Shown here: one piece after another, positions 9,235-18,222 of the stretch | How positions within the stretch are numbered: the stretch's first letter is position 1 | How the letters are laid out: each line of letters opens with the position of its first letter | From: Bacteroidaceae bacterium | Lineage (GTDB): Bacteria; Bacteroidota; Bacteroidia; Bacteroidales; Bacteroidaceae | Length of the DNA: 64,000 nt | Assembly: GCA_017615125.1 (NCBI GenBank) | Contig: JAGAAS010000029.1 | Location: 1 to 64,000, forward strand | Reading direction: 5' to 3' | Position numbers and translations under genes: made by a program | The notes under the pieces: model-generated | Databases searched by the model: none | The model's input: only the letters and a program-made list of their open reading frames with translations | Told to the model about the DNA's origin: nothing

Positions 9235-11826
9235 TCAATGGGCAGTAGCCGTTATTGTTTCAGCTGCTGAATCATATACGATGTCAACAGTAGCCCCGTT
9301 CGTGTCGATGTCTGCTCCTCCGTTTGTTACCTCGAAGGGTACTCCAGATTCCGCAAACACGCCTCCACGATTATTGTCCCAACCAGCAGCCTGACGGATT
9401 TTCCATCCACCTTCGAGAGTCTGGTTGTAAGCAGCCCAAACGCCGTTGCCTAAGTTAGTCATGAAGACATCACCGCTCCAGCCGTTGAAGTTGCCGATCA
9501 AACCCCAGAAGTTGGTTGTCAGCTCGATGGTTTCATTCGCTGGATCGTAGACAACCATATAGGTACCATCTGCAGGAACAAACATATCACTTCCTCCGTT
9601 TGTAACTTCAAAAGCCTCACCAATAGCTGCACAAACACCGCCACGATTGTTGTCCCATCCAGCAAATTCGCGAATCTTGAATCGATCCTCAGTAGTTAAT
9701 GTAATAGGTGAACTATACCACTTGCCGTCGGTGCCGAGGTTCATGGGAACATCAGCATTCCAGTTGAAGTCCTTGATACTAGCAACGCTTCCTACAATAC
9801 CCCAGCGAAGAACGTATATTACCTCGCTGTTAGCATTATAGACAACGCTATATGTGCCAGCGAGTTTGATATCGCTTCCACCGGGAACGGCAGCAACCGC
9901 TTCACCAGCCTCAGAAGGAGTGACTCCTCCCCTATTCACATCCCAGCCATCATCAAAGCGGACTTTCCAGCCTCCTTCGGTAAGTTCGAGAACTGGACTA
10001 ACCCAAACGCCTGGTACAACTTCCGTCATATCCACATCTTCTGCCCAACCGTTGAAGTCGCCGATAACGCCCCACGACTTGGCAGCATTAACAACGACGA
10101 TAGTCTTAGCTTCTGGATCGAGTGTGGCAATATATTTTCCAGCAGGAAGCTTGATGTCATCGCCTCCGGCAACAGCCTCAAAGGCTTCGTCAAGATTGGC
10201 AAATACACCTCCGTAGTTATTATCCCAACTCATATTATAACGGAACTTGAATGCCTGTCCGTCTTCAATAGAGAATATGGGACTTACCCACTTGCCGTCA
10301 ACTTCTGTGCAGAAGTAGTCGGTATCCCAATTCGAACCATTGAGCGTTCCTATCAGAGACCAAACGTCGCCCTCGGTAACAGTAATTGTTCCAGCATTCG
10401 AGTCGAAGACAACTTTGAAGAAGCCTGCCTGCCCAAGTTTAATGTTATCTCCTCCAGAAACGGCTTCGAAAGGTTCGCCGAATGCGACGAACGTACCTCC
10501 GAAGTTTTCTGTCCAGTCGGCATCCTTGCGGAGTTTCCATTCTGCATCGGCATCCAAATTGACATAACCCGTCCAAACGCCATCGGCTTCCGTCATAGCA
10601 GCATCGCCGCCCCATTCATTGAAGCTACCTATCATGCCCCAGCCTTGATAAGCAGGTTCGGGCTCTGGCTCTACAGGAGTGCCGCCTGGTTCTTCCTTAC
10701 CGAACATTTTCTCATTGAACTCATAGGTCTTTTTGTTCAAATCAAGATATACACGATATGAACCAGCCTCAACGGGGATATTGGCACCACCTGGAGCACA
10801 ATCTACTCCCCAGTTCCTATCCCAAGCGTCGTCGCAGGTGAACTTGAGTTCAGTAGCATCGTCAAACGTCCAGTCGATATAGAAGCGATGATAATATTTA
10901 TTGTAAGTCATCTTGCAGTTCTCATCTGCTGCATTCCAACCATTAAATGCACCGACGATTCCAACATTATCAAATGCATAAACCTTTGTCAATGTCTTTG
11001 CAGAAGGTTCAAACGAGAACATATAGAAGCGGTGTGCATCGAAGCAAAGAATGTTATCATTATCAGCGTCAGCAGGCTTACTCTTCAAATCTACGACGCT
11101 GGGCTCGCTTTCAAGAGCTACATCTTTAGGAGCGCCATAATCGCCCTCATCCCATGTTGGAGCGAGAGTGAGCTTGAATCCATAGTCCAAACCAGCAGCG
11201 CCTACCTCATAGAAGTCAACCAAGCCTGTGTAGATACCTGCTCCTTCATAATCGTACAGATACTGCTCGTCGGTAAATACCCAGCCTTTACCGCCATCAC
11301 CCTTGGCTTGATAGCCGCCTGGGATATAAGCCGTTGGGAACTTGTCCTTGTCGAGAATTTCTGCATCATACGGAGTAAAGGAAGCTGTAACGATGTTTGA
11401 TTCGACAGCTGTGCTTGCGACTGCAACGCTTTTGTCGGTCAAAGCAGTAGCGATGAGTTTGAAGTCAAGAGAGAAAGGTTCTCCGGCAACTCCGCCCATG
11501 TTCAGAATAAGAGAATTCAAGGCGGACTGCTTAATTGTTATCTTTCCATCCTTAATGGCTGAAGACACCTTAACCATCGGGTTGAAGTTGGTGCCTGACT
11601 GTGCGGCATACAGCGTATAGCCTCTAGGAACATCCAATCCGAAGCTTGCCTCATCGTATGTGGAAGTGATTGCATCACCGTCTTCGGTGAGTTCAATGCC
11701 AACGATGTCGCCCAAGCCTGGAACAGTTACATTTGCTGGATCATATACAGCTACAATATTGTCGTCGGAACAGGACCAGAAAAGCCCGAAGACGGCAAAA
11801 AGAGCTAAGGATAAATATTTTTTCAT
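9235..11826 (-). CDS. SusE/SusF-like starch-binding outer-membrane lipoprotein, seven modules
   Basis: Predicted surface protein that holds starch near the SusCD importer; no catalytic domain. Lipobox FWSC. An N-terminal SusE-type Ig-like domain (about residues 25-160) is followed by a first starch-binding module, a second one starting near GIVGAFNGWNAADENC, a Pro/Glu linker (near residue 385), then five tandem modules of about 85 residues. These start GMIGSFNEWGGDAAM, LIGTLNGSNWDTDYF, GVIGDFNGWAEDVDM, GIVGSVASIKDFNWN and GLIGNFNGWSGDVFM; each also contains a W(D)xNxGG motif and GGxDI. Known SusE and SusF carry two and three such modules, so this protein (863 aa) is expanded. Third gene after susC and susD, 37 bp from susD. 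Confidence 0.9.
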   Translation of the reverse strand: MKKYLSLALFAVFGLFWSCSDDNIVAVYDPANVTVPGLGDIVGIELTEDGDAITSTYDEASFGLDVPRGYTLYAAQSGTNFNPMVKVSSAIKDGKITIKQSALNSLILNMGGVAGEPFSLDFKLIATALTDKSVAVASTAVESNIVTASFTPYDAEILDKDKFPTAYIPGGYQAKGDGGKGWVFTDEQYLYDYEGAGIYTGLVDFYEVGAAGLDYGFKLTLAPTWDEGDYGAPKDVALESEPSVVDLKSKPADADNDNILCFDAHRFYMFSFEPSAKTLTKVYAFDNVGIVGAFNGWNAADENCKMTYNKYYHRFYIDWTFDDATELKFTCDDAWDRNWGVDCAPGGANIPVEAGSYRVYLDLNKKTYEFNEKMFGKEEPGGTPVEPEPEPAYQGWGMIGSFNEWGGDAAMTEADGVWTGYVNLDADAEWKLRKDADWTENFGGTFVAFGEPFEAVSGGDNIKLGQAGFFKVVFDSNAGTITVTEGDVWSLIGTLNGSNWDTDYFCTEVDGKWVSPIFSIEDGQAFKFRYNMSWDNNYGGVFANLDEAFEAVAGGDDIKLPAGKYIATLDPEAKTIVVVNAAKSWGVIGDFNGWAEDVDMTEVVPGVWVSPVLELTEGGWKVRFDDGWDVNRGGVTPSEAGEAVAAVPGGSDIKLAGTYSVVYNANSEVIYVLRWGIVGSVASIKDFNWNADVPMNLGTDGKWYSSPITLTTEDRFKIREFAGWDNNRGGVCAAIGEAFEVTNGGSDMFVPADGTYMVVYDPANETIELTTNFWGLIGNFNGWSGDVFMTNLGNGVWAAYNQTLEGGWKIRQAAGWDNNRGGVFAESGVPFEVTNGGADIDTNGATVDIVYDSAAETITATAH

Positions 11827-11863
11827 TTCTCAAAAATAATTATTTGTTGTCGAAACGGAACAA

Positions 11864-13465
11864 TTAAAAACCATGATTTTGGGATAACTTGCCGTTGGCA
11901 TTGAGTTCACCTGAAGGAATAGGATAGAGATTATAATCGCTAGAAACATCCGTTCCCTCGGCTGCACCTCCCTTGAATTCCCAGAGATAGCCGTTTGTGG
12001 TATAGAGTCCAAAACGGATAAGGTCTTGACGGCGATGTCCCTCGAGGTAAAGTTCTCGTCCACGTTCGTCAATGATATTCTCTAGCGAGAGAGCAAGATC
12101 ACCAATACCAGCACGATTGCTGACGGCATTCAGGTATTTCTGCCCTTTTGCCTTGTCAGCAGCACCGCGTGCAGCACACTCGGCATACATCAGGTAAGCA
12201 TCAGCACTACGGAAAACGGGGAAGTCCACGTCTACGAAACCAGGAGCCTGAGCTGCAGAACCATCGTGGTTGACATTCTTAAACTTCATCGATTTCCATC
12301 CATTAGAAGCACCAATGGCATCACGAATCTCATCTATGTACTGTTCAAAGCCTCCCTTGAAGAAAGTGGCACGAGCATCATTTTCAGCGAACTTGCTGGT
12401 AAATGCACCAGTAAGGCTCAGGCCTGACCAACCAGACGAGATGCCTTGTGCAGCTGCATCCATTGTACGAGCCTCATCGCCTTCCACAGCCCAAGTAGAC
12501 GCAAAGACTAAGAAATTGGTGCTACCATACGACTGCAGAACAAGTCCATCCTGCGGAGCTACGAAAATGATTTCATCACCCTTGTAGGTCGTGTTCTTCG
12601 TAAAGAGATGGTTGTCTGCGCAGAAAAGGTCTTGCCAGTTAGCGTGAAGAGGGTATTCAGAGATAATGGTCTCGCAAAGCGGCGCACACTTGTCAAACAT
12701 GGCTTCTCCCTTCCAGACCTCAGCATTCAAATATAGTTTAGCCAAAATCATTTGAACGAGCCCCTTATCGGCACGACCATATTCATTCTTGCCCACTTCG
12801 GCCAAATCAGAACCATCAAGGAGTTCCTTTGCTTCGTTAACCATCCAGTCGAACAAATCGGCACGCTTGATCTGATCAGGGCCTTCCGAGCCCACACTGT
12901 TTTCTTCGGTAGCAAAAGGAACGTTGCCGAACATATCAATAGCATGATAGTACGAAAGCAAACGCAGCGCACGAGCCTCTGCCATATAAGCAGCCTTATT
13001 CGTATAACCTTCTATCTTCGATGCCTTGCTCTGACGGATAAACTCATTGCAAAGACTTACTTGGTAGTAAATACGATAGTACATGGAGAGAACGAATTCG
13101 TTTGAACTGTTCCAGCACATATTGTGAATATCAGCCAAGTTTCCGTCATTCCAGCAGCAGGTAATCACGTCTGTGGATAGTTCCTCCATGTTGACCAAAG
13201 CACGCATATACTGTCCGAAGCCTCCGTCAATACCGTCCATATCAGGGCCTCCACTAGGGCCGAACGAACTGGAACAACAAAGTCCCTGATAGCACTTGGC
13301 CAACAGGCTTTCGAAAGCAGATTGCGTATTCAGCACATCTTCTGGCATCACGATGTTCTCGTCAATGGGAGTTACATCAAGATCACCGACGCACGAACTG
13401 AGCCCAAAAGCTAAGCCGACGCCGACTCCCACGATTGCCAATATATTCTTTTTCATAGTTTTCAT
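11864..13465 (-). CDS. susD: SusD-family starch-binding lipoprotein
   Basis: Surface lipoprotein that forms the lid of the SusC TonB-dependent pore and captures starch. Signal peptide with lipobox LSSC, then VGDLDVTPIDEN, the usual SusD start. TPR-type helices include the YMAEARALRLLSYYHAIDMFG segment (near residue 160), and the C-terminal RagB/SusD region includes IIDERGRELYLEGHRRQDL. 533 aa is the usual size. It starts 12 bp after susC, so the two are co-transcribed. Confidence 0.96.
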   Translation of the reverse strand: MKTMKKNILAIVGVGVGLAFGLSSCVGDLDVTPIDENIVMPEDVLNTQSAFESLLAKCYQGLCCSSSFGPSGGPDMDGIDGGFGQYMRALVNMEELSTDVITCCWNDGNLADIHNMCWNSSNEFVLSMYYRIYYQVSLCNEFIRQSKASKIEGYTNKAAYMAEARALRLLSYYHAIDMFGNVPFATEENSVGSEGPDQIKRADLFDWMVNEAKELLDGSDLAEVGKNEYGRADKGLVQMILAKLYLNAEVWKGEAMFDKCAPLCETIISEYPLHANWQDLFCADNHLFTKNTTYKGDEIIFVAPQDGLVLQSYGSTNFLVFASTWAVEGDEARTMDAAAQGISSGWSGLSLTGAFTSKFAENDARATFFKGGFEQYIDEIRDAIGASNGWKSMKFKNVNHDGSAAQAPGFVDVDFPVFRSADAYLMYAECAARGAADKAKGQKYLNAVSNRAGIGDLALSLENIIDERGRELYLEGHRRQDLIRFGLYTTNGYLWEFKGGAAEGTDVSSDYNLYPIPSGELNANGKLSQNHGF

Positions 13466-13477
13466 ATCCTTAAACGA

Positions 13478-16400
13478 TTAGAAATTATACTTCAAACCCA
13501 ACATATAGGTACGAGGACGCGGATACATGTTGTTATCAATTCCATTGAATATTTCGGGGTCGATGCCGTCGTAAGCAGTGAGCGTGCAGACATTCTGTAC
13601 GGTGCCAAAAACACTCAGGCTCTGGTGCTTCTTCAAATCGAAGAGATAGCTCAAAGTAACATTGTCAATTTTCAAGAACGAAGCATTCTGAACATACATG
13701 TCGCTCCAGTATTGAGCAAAGTTAGCAAAATTGTGCTCCTCAGCTGTGTGATAGCGGTTGTTGACGAAACCATTTGTAGCAAGGTCTGTTAACAAGTCTC
13801 CATTAGAGGACATATTATTATAAACATAATTTCCCACGTTAGCATGCGCACTGGCGGCAAGTGTCCACTTCTTGTAATTTAAGTTTGTATTGAATCCGTA
13901 CGTAAAGTCAGGAGCGGGCTTCTTGTAACAATACTTATCGGCATTGTCGATAACTCCGTCTTTGTTTCTATCAACATACATACCTTCGATAGGTTTGCCT
14001 TCCAAGTCATATACCTGCTGGTAAACGAAGAAGCTATTGGGTGCATAACCCGTCTGATGAACCTGAACTGTATTACCTACGCCTCCGCTGATTCCACCAG
14101 TAAATACTCCATAGTAGTCCTCACGCTCGTCGTCGGTAGTCAAACGGGTGATAAGCGTTTTATTATAAGCCACGTTGAAGCCGACTGTCCAGGTAAGATC
14201 AGGAGTCTCAACAGGAATAACATTTACTTCCAATTCAACGCCTTGATTCTCCAAATCGCCGATGTTTGCATCGAGATAATTGAACAAGTTGGCTCCTGCG
14301 GCAACGGGAGTGTAGTTCAGCAGGTCCTTCGTATAGCGCTTATAGGCATCTACGGTTCCGTAGATACGTCCTCCTGCAAATCCGTAGTCAACGCCCACAT
14401 TGTAAGTAATTGTTGTTTCCCACTTCAAGTCGGCATTGTATCCGTCTGGACGAAGAGGTGTGATTATACGATCTCCGAAGATATACATACTCTGATTGGT
14501 ATTGTACGTATAGGTAGACAAAGTCGGATAGTTTCCACTTTGCAGATCCTGCTGTCCTGTCTGTCCATAGCTGAGACGAAGTTTCAGGGTACTAATAGCA
14601 TCATTATTCTTTAGGAAACTTTCGTTCTTGACATTCCAGCCGAGAGCTACAGAGGGGAAGAGGCCCCACTTATTGTTCTGGAAACGGCTGGTACCGTCAC
14701 GACGAAGAGTAGCAGTAATCATGTATCGGTTGTCGTAGCTGTAGTTCGCGCGCCCGAAGAAGCTGACAAGGAAGTATTCCGTCTTATTTGTAATAGGATT
14801 TTCTAGATAATAGTCAACGGCTGTTTCTGCTGTGCCGTCAGCCTTGAATGTTTCGCTGAACGACTCTGTATAAAAGTGCTGCCAGCTATAACCACCCATT
14901 ACGTCGAAGAACGATTTGCCGAAGTCGTGGCTGTAATCAGCATACATTTCAAGCGTTTTATCTGTGTGTTGCTGAGTATAGTTGCTGTGAAAACCAGAAC
15001 CACTCTGTTGAGTGTTTTGGAAGGAGACTTCCGTACCAGAAGGCACATCCACCGTGCCCTTTGAGTTTGTATGGTCGATACCGAGATTAAGATTGAGACG
15101 AAGGTCCTCAAAACCATGAATCTTGTAATCAAACTGGGCATTGCCGATAAAACGCTTGGCGTTGCTGATATTATGCAAATCATTAAGGTTTGCCACAGGG
15201 TTCTGGTTAGCCATCGTATTGCAGTTGTCGATGGTTGACGTGCCCTTTCCATAATTCCACCATGTGAAGCCGTTCAGACCGTTTTCATCATAGACGGGCT
15301 TCGTGGGGTCGTAGGAAATAGCATTTCCAATGGGATTGACCCATTTGTGAGTAGCAAAGCGCGTATCCATATTCATCAGCTTGGAATTCAGGTTGATGGT
15401 CAGATGCTCGTCAAGAAGCGTAGGCGTAAGGTTTGCCGAGAGCGTCTCACGAGCCATCTTCGACGTCTTCAAAGTTCCTTGCTGGTTCAGATAGCCGAGG
15501 CTGACGCGATAGGGCATATAGTTGTGCTTGTCACCCACCTTGCCGCGCACGGAGGCATTTGCCTCGTAGGTCTGGGCGAGTTGGTAGATCTCTTTCTGCC
15601 AGTTGGTGTTGGCATCCGTCAGAAGTCCGTAGGCAGGCGACTCTGTACCGTAAAGCTTCTCCACGAGAGAACGCAATTCATCTGCACTAAGTACATCGAC
15701 GTATTTCGTGTTCTGGCTGAGCGAGGAGGTGAAGTCCACATCCACATGGGGCTTGCCTGTATCGAACTTGGAACCCTTCTTGGTAGTGATCATGATGACA
15801 CCGTTCGATGCGCGAGAACCGTAGATGGCGGTAGCGGAGGCATCCTTCAGCACGGTGAAGCTCTCGATATCGCTCGGGTTGATGGACGAGAGGGCGCTGC
15901 TGGTGCCGCTGATTCCGTCGTTGCTGACGGGCAGCCCGTCGATGACGATCAGAGGATCGTTGCTTGCCTTCAAGGACGAGCCTCCGCGGATACGGATGGT
16001 TGACGACGAGCCCGGGGCACCGTCACCGCTGGTGAGGACAACGCCTGCCGACTTACCTTTCAGAAGGTCTGTGGGCGACGATACGATACCCTTGTTCAGC
16101 TGGTCGGCTTTCACAGCTGAAACGGAGCCCGTAAGGTCTTCCTTCTTTACTGTACCGTAGCCGATGACAACCACATCTTCCAGCAGCTCGCTGTCCTCGC
16201 TCAGCACGATGTGGCTGGGAACCTGCGATGCCCTGTAAGAAACGGTTGTGTAGCCGATGTAGCTGATTTCGATAACCGAGCTGGCATCGGCAACTTTGAG
16301 GGTGAAGTTTCCGTCAAGGTCGGTGGAGGTACCATTGCTGGTGCCTTTCTCGGAGACATTGACGCCTACGAGGGGACCCATATCATCAGAAACCGTTCCC

Positions 16401-16495
16401 TTCACCGTGTATCCGCCTTGAGCGAATACGCTTGTGCTCATCAAGCCTAGCAGCATGATGCACAAGAATCTTAATGCAATTTTTTTCTTTTCCAT
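13478..16495 (-). CDS. susC: SusC-family TonB-dependent outer-membrane transporter
   Basis: Outer-membrane channel that imports maltooligosaccharides with energy from TonB. Signal peptide (cleavage after VFAQ), a carboxypeptidase-regulatory-like domain (about residues 28-105), a plug domain with EDVVVIGYGTVKKEDLTGSV (near 105-125) and the SusC landmark TIRIRGGSSLKASNDPLIVIDG, then a large beta-barrel ending in the outer-membrane signature YMLGLKYNF. 1005 aa is typical. The starch assignment rests on the neighbouring SusG and starch-binding protein. A module repeat occupies the gap upstream. Confidence 0.96.
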   Translation of the reverse strand: MEKKKIALRFLCIMLLGLMSTSVFAQGGYTVKGTVSDDMGPLVGVNVSEKGTSNGTSTDLDGNFTLKVADASSVIEISYIGYTTVSYRASQVPSHIVLSEDSELLEDVVVIGYGTVKKEDLTGSVSAVKADQLNKGIVSSPTDLLKGKSAGVVLTSGDGAPGSSSTIRIRGGSSLKASNDPLIVIDGLPVSNDGISGTSSALSSINPSDIESFTVLKDASATAIYGSRASNGVIMITTKKGSKFDTGKPHVDVDFTSSLSQNTKYVDVLSADELRSLVEKLYGTESPAYGLLTDANTNWQKEIYQLAQTYEANASVRGKVGDKHNYMPYRVSLGYLNQQGTLKTSKMARETLSANLTPTLLDEHLTINLNSKLMNMDTRFATHKWVNPIGNAISYDPTKPVYDENGLNGFTWWNYGKGTSTIDNCNTMANQNPVANLNDLHNISNAKRFIGNAQFDYKIHGFEDLRLNLNLGIDHTNSKGTVDVPSGTEVSFQNTQQSGSGFHSNYTQQHTDKTLEMYADYSHDFGKSFFDVMGGYSWQHFYTESFSETFKADGTAETAVDYYLENPITNKTEYFLVSFFGRANYSYDNRYMITATLRRDGTSRFQNNKWGLFPSVALGWNVKNESFLKNNDAISTLKLRLSYGQTGQQDLQSGNYPTLSTYTYNTNQSMYIFGDRIITPLRPDGYNADLKWETTITYNVGVDYGFAGGRIYGTVDAYKRYTKDLLNYTPVAAGANLFNYLDANIGDLENQGVELEVNVIPVETPDLTWTVGFNVAYNKTLITRLTTDDEREDYYGVFTGGISGGVGNTVQVHQTGYAPNSFFVYQQVYDLEGKPIEGMYVDRNKDGVIDNADKYCYKKPAPDFTYGFNTNLNYKKWTLAASAHANVGNYVYNNMSSNGDLLTDLATNGFVNNRYHTAEEHNFANFAQYWSDMYVQNASFLKIDNVTLSYLFDLKKHQSLSVFGTVQNVCTLTAYDGIDPEIFNGIDNNMYPRPRTYMLGLKYNF

Positions 16496-16557
16496 AAAGA
16501 AACTGGTTAATGAATTTGAATTATGAATAATAAATGAGGTAAGTTCAACGAATGATC

Positions 16558-16643
16558 GATTATGTAGAAAGAATAAAAAAATATGAAGAAAGAATCTCGC
16601 CGTATGAAGAAGGGAAAATTTTTTATTCTTTGTCCAAAATAAT
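16558..16643 (-). repeat. Interspersed module repeat, copy 2
   Basis: Lies between the MFS gene and susC. Contains ATGTAGAAAGAA, ATGAAGAAAGAA, the core TCTCGCCG, GAAGAAGGGAAAATTTTTT and TTTGTCCAAAA units. It may separate transporter and susC messages. Confidence 0.8.
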
Positions 16644-17981
16644 TTATCCTTTGTCTTTGCCTTCTTTTACGAGGAAGACAGCCAGGCTTCCCAGCACGAG
16701 CAGCACGCCGGCAGCAACGAGCATGCTCACCTGAGCTCCTCCCAAAGCCTTCAGCAGCAGTCCCCCGCAGGCGGCAGCAATGATCTGCGGCAGGCAGATA
16801 GTGCAGTTGAACAGGCCCAGATAGGTACCCATGTGATCGCCGTGAAGCGAATTCGTAAGGATGGTAAACGGCAGCGCGAGCATTGCCGCCCAGGCGAAGC
16901 CGATGAGGAAGTAGCTGACGAAGAGCAGGTACTGATTATGAATAAATGCTGTCGACACAAAGCCTACGGCGCCTGCCAGCAGGCTGACAATGTACGACGC
17001 ACGATGCGACTTGAAGCGCGGTATGAACAAAGCCCAGCAGAGCGAGCCTACTGCCTGGACGGCAAAGAGCACGCCCACCCAGTTGCCCGCTGCCTGGTAG
17101 TCGGCAGAGGCGACATCGTGCGTGTGCCAGCATGTGTCGGCGATAGCTCCGTTGGTATATGTCCACATGAAGAGGAAGGCAGCCCAGCAGAAGAACTGCA
17201 CGAGGCCCACCGTCCAGAACGTCTTGGGAGCACGCACGAGCAGCTTGACAAAGCCGGGATTTTCTTTCTTCTCCTCCGTCTTTGAAAGGTCAATGCCGTG
17301 AAACTCAGCATACTCCTTGGGAGGCATCTCCTTCACCTTGACGAAGGTGAACAGCACGCAGAGGATAAGCAAAGCAGCTCCGCAGTAGAAGCTCCACTTC
17401 ACCGAGTCGGGCACCACGCCCTCGGGAGCCGTGTTGCTGATGCCGATCCACGTGAAGAAGATGGGGAACAGATAGCCGAAGAGCGAGCCGGCGTTGCACA
17501 GGAACGACTGGATGCTGTAGGCCTCCGTCTTCTGTTCCTCGCTGACCATATCGCCTACCATCATCTTGAAGGGCTGCATCGCTACGTTAATGCTGGTATC
17601 GAGGAATATGAGGGAGAACAGGCCGAACCACATAGCGGCATTCAAGCCCAGGAAGACATAGGCGGTGGAAAGCCGGAGGCTTCCGGCATTCGGCAGGAAG
17701 GCCATCACCAGCACGGCAATCAGCGCGCCTACAAGCAGATAAGGCTTCCGCCGCCCCCAGCGACACCAAGTCTTGTCGCTCCACTTTCCGATAAGGGGCT
17801 GGACAATCATTCCCATCAACGGGGGAAGAATCCAGAAGAAGCTGAGCTGATGAGGGTCAGCACCCAGCGTGGCAAATATACGGCTGATGTTGGCACTCTG
17901 CAGGGCATAGGCAATCTGCACGCCCAGGAAGCCGAAACTCAGATTGAACATCTGAAGAAATGACAACTTGTGTTTTTCCAT
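16644..17981 (-). CDS. MFS/GPH-type inner-membrane sugar (maltose-like) transporter
   Basis: Twelve-helix inner-membrane permease related to the maltose/sucrose (SLC45-like) transporters found in Bacteroidetes starch loci; it would bring maltooligosaccharides from periplasm to cytoplasm. The N-terminus reads MEKHKLSFLQMFNLSFGFLG and is followed by the family motif GKWSDKTWCRWGRRKPYLLVG. The start at 17981 (445 aa) is chosen over an in-frame ATG 171 bp upstream because a -7 box lies at 18023-18030 and the extra residues are not hydrophobic or conserved in character. First gene of the starch locus, read towards susC. Confidence 0.87.
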   Translation of the reverse strand: MEKHKLSFLQMFNLSFGFLGVQIAYALQSANISRIFATLGADPHQLSFFWILPPLMGMIVQPLIGKWSDKTWCRWGRRKPYLLVGALIAVLVMAFLPNAGSLRLSTAYVFLGLNAAMWFGLFSLIFLDTSINVAMQPFKMMVGDMVSEEQKTEAYSIQSFLCNAGSLFGYLFPIFFTWIGISNTAPEGVVPDSVKWSFYCGAALLILCVLFTFVKVKEMPPKEYAEFHGIDLSKTEEKKENPGFVKLLVRAPKTFWTVGLVQFFCWAAFLFMWTYTNGAIADTCWHTHDVASADYQAAGNWVGVLFAVQAVGSLCWALFIPRFKSHRASYIVSLLAGAVGFVSTAFIHNQYLLFVSYFLIGFAWAAMLALPFTILTNSLHGDHMGTYLGLFNCTICLPQIIAAACGGLLLKALGGAQVSMLVAAGVLLVLGSLAVFLVKEGKDKG

Positions 17982-18022
17982 AATCAGATAAGAAGTGTTT
18001 TTCCTCTTTTTAAATAACCAAG

Positions 18023-18030
18023 CAAAGATA
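18023..18030 (-). promoter_or_regulatory. Candidate -7 box for the starch locus
   Basis: TATCTTTG on the minus strand, about 42 bp before the transporter ATG at 17981. A TTTG lies upstream but at a non-canonical distance, so only the -7 element is convincing. The remaining sequence up to 18222 shows no further feature. Confidence 0.5.
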
Positions 18031-18222
18031 AGGTGTTTTTTACAAACCCGTATATTTTTTAACAAAAAAATGCGGGTAAAAATGCACAAAAGTTTTGCCT
18101 CTTTTGTTTGCTCCTTCACAAAAGGGCACATTGAAAGGGGTTTAGGGCCCAAACATCGATGATAAGTGCCTCGCTACGTGAAAGATGCGCAGAAAGAGAG
18201 CTTGAAAGTTTCCGCTGTAATC

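Noticed and set aside
13478..18152. Integrative element carrying the starch locus
   Set aside because: No integrase, attachment repeats or tRNA edge, and the locus resembles ordinary chromosomal starch loci.
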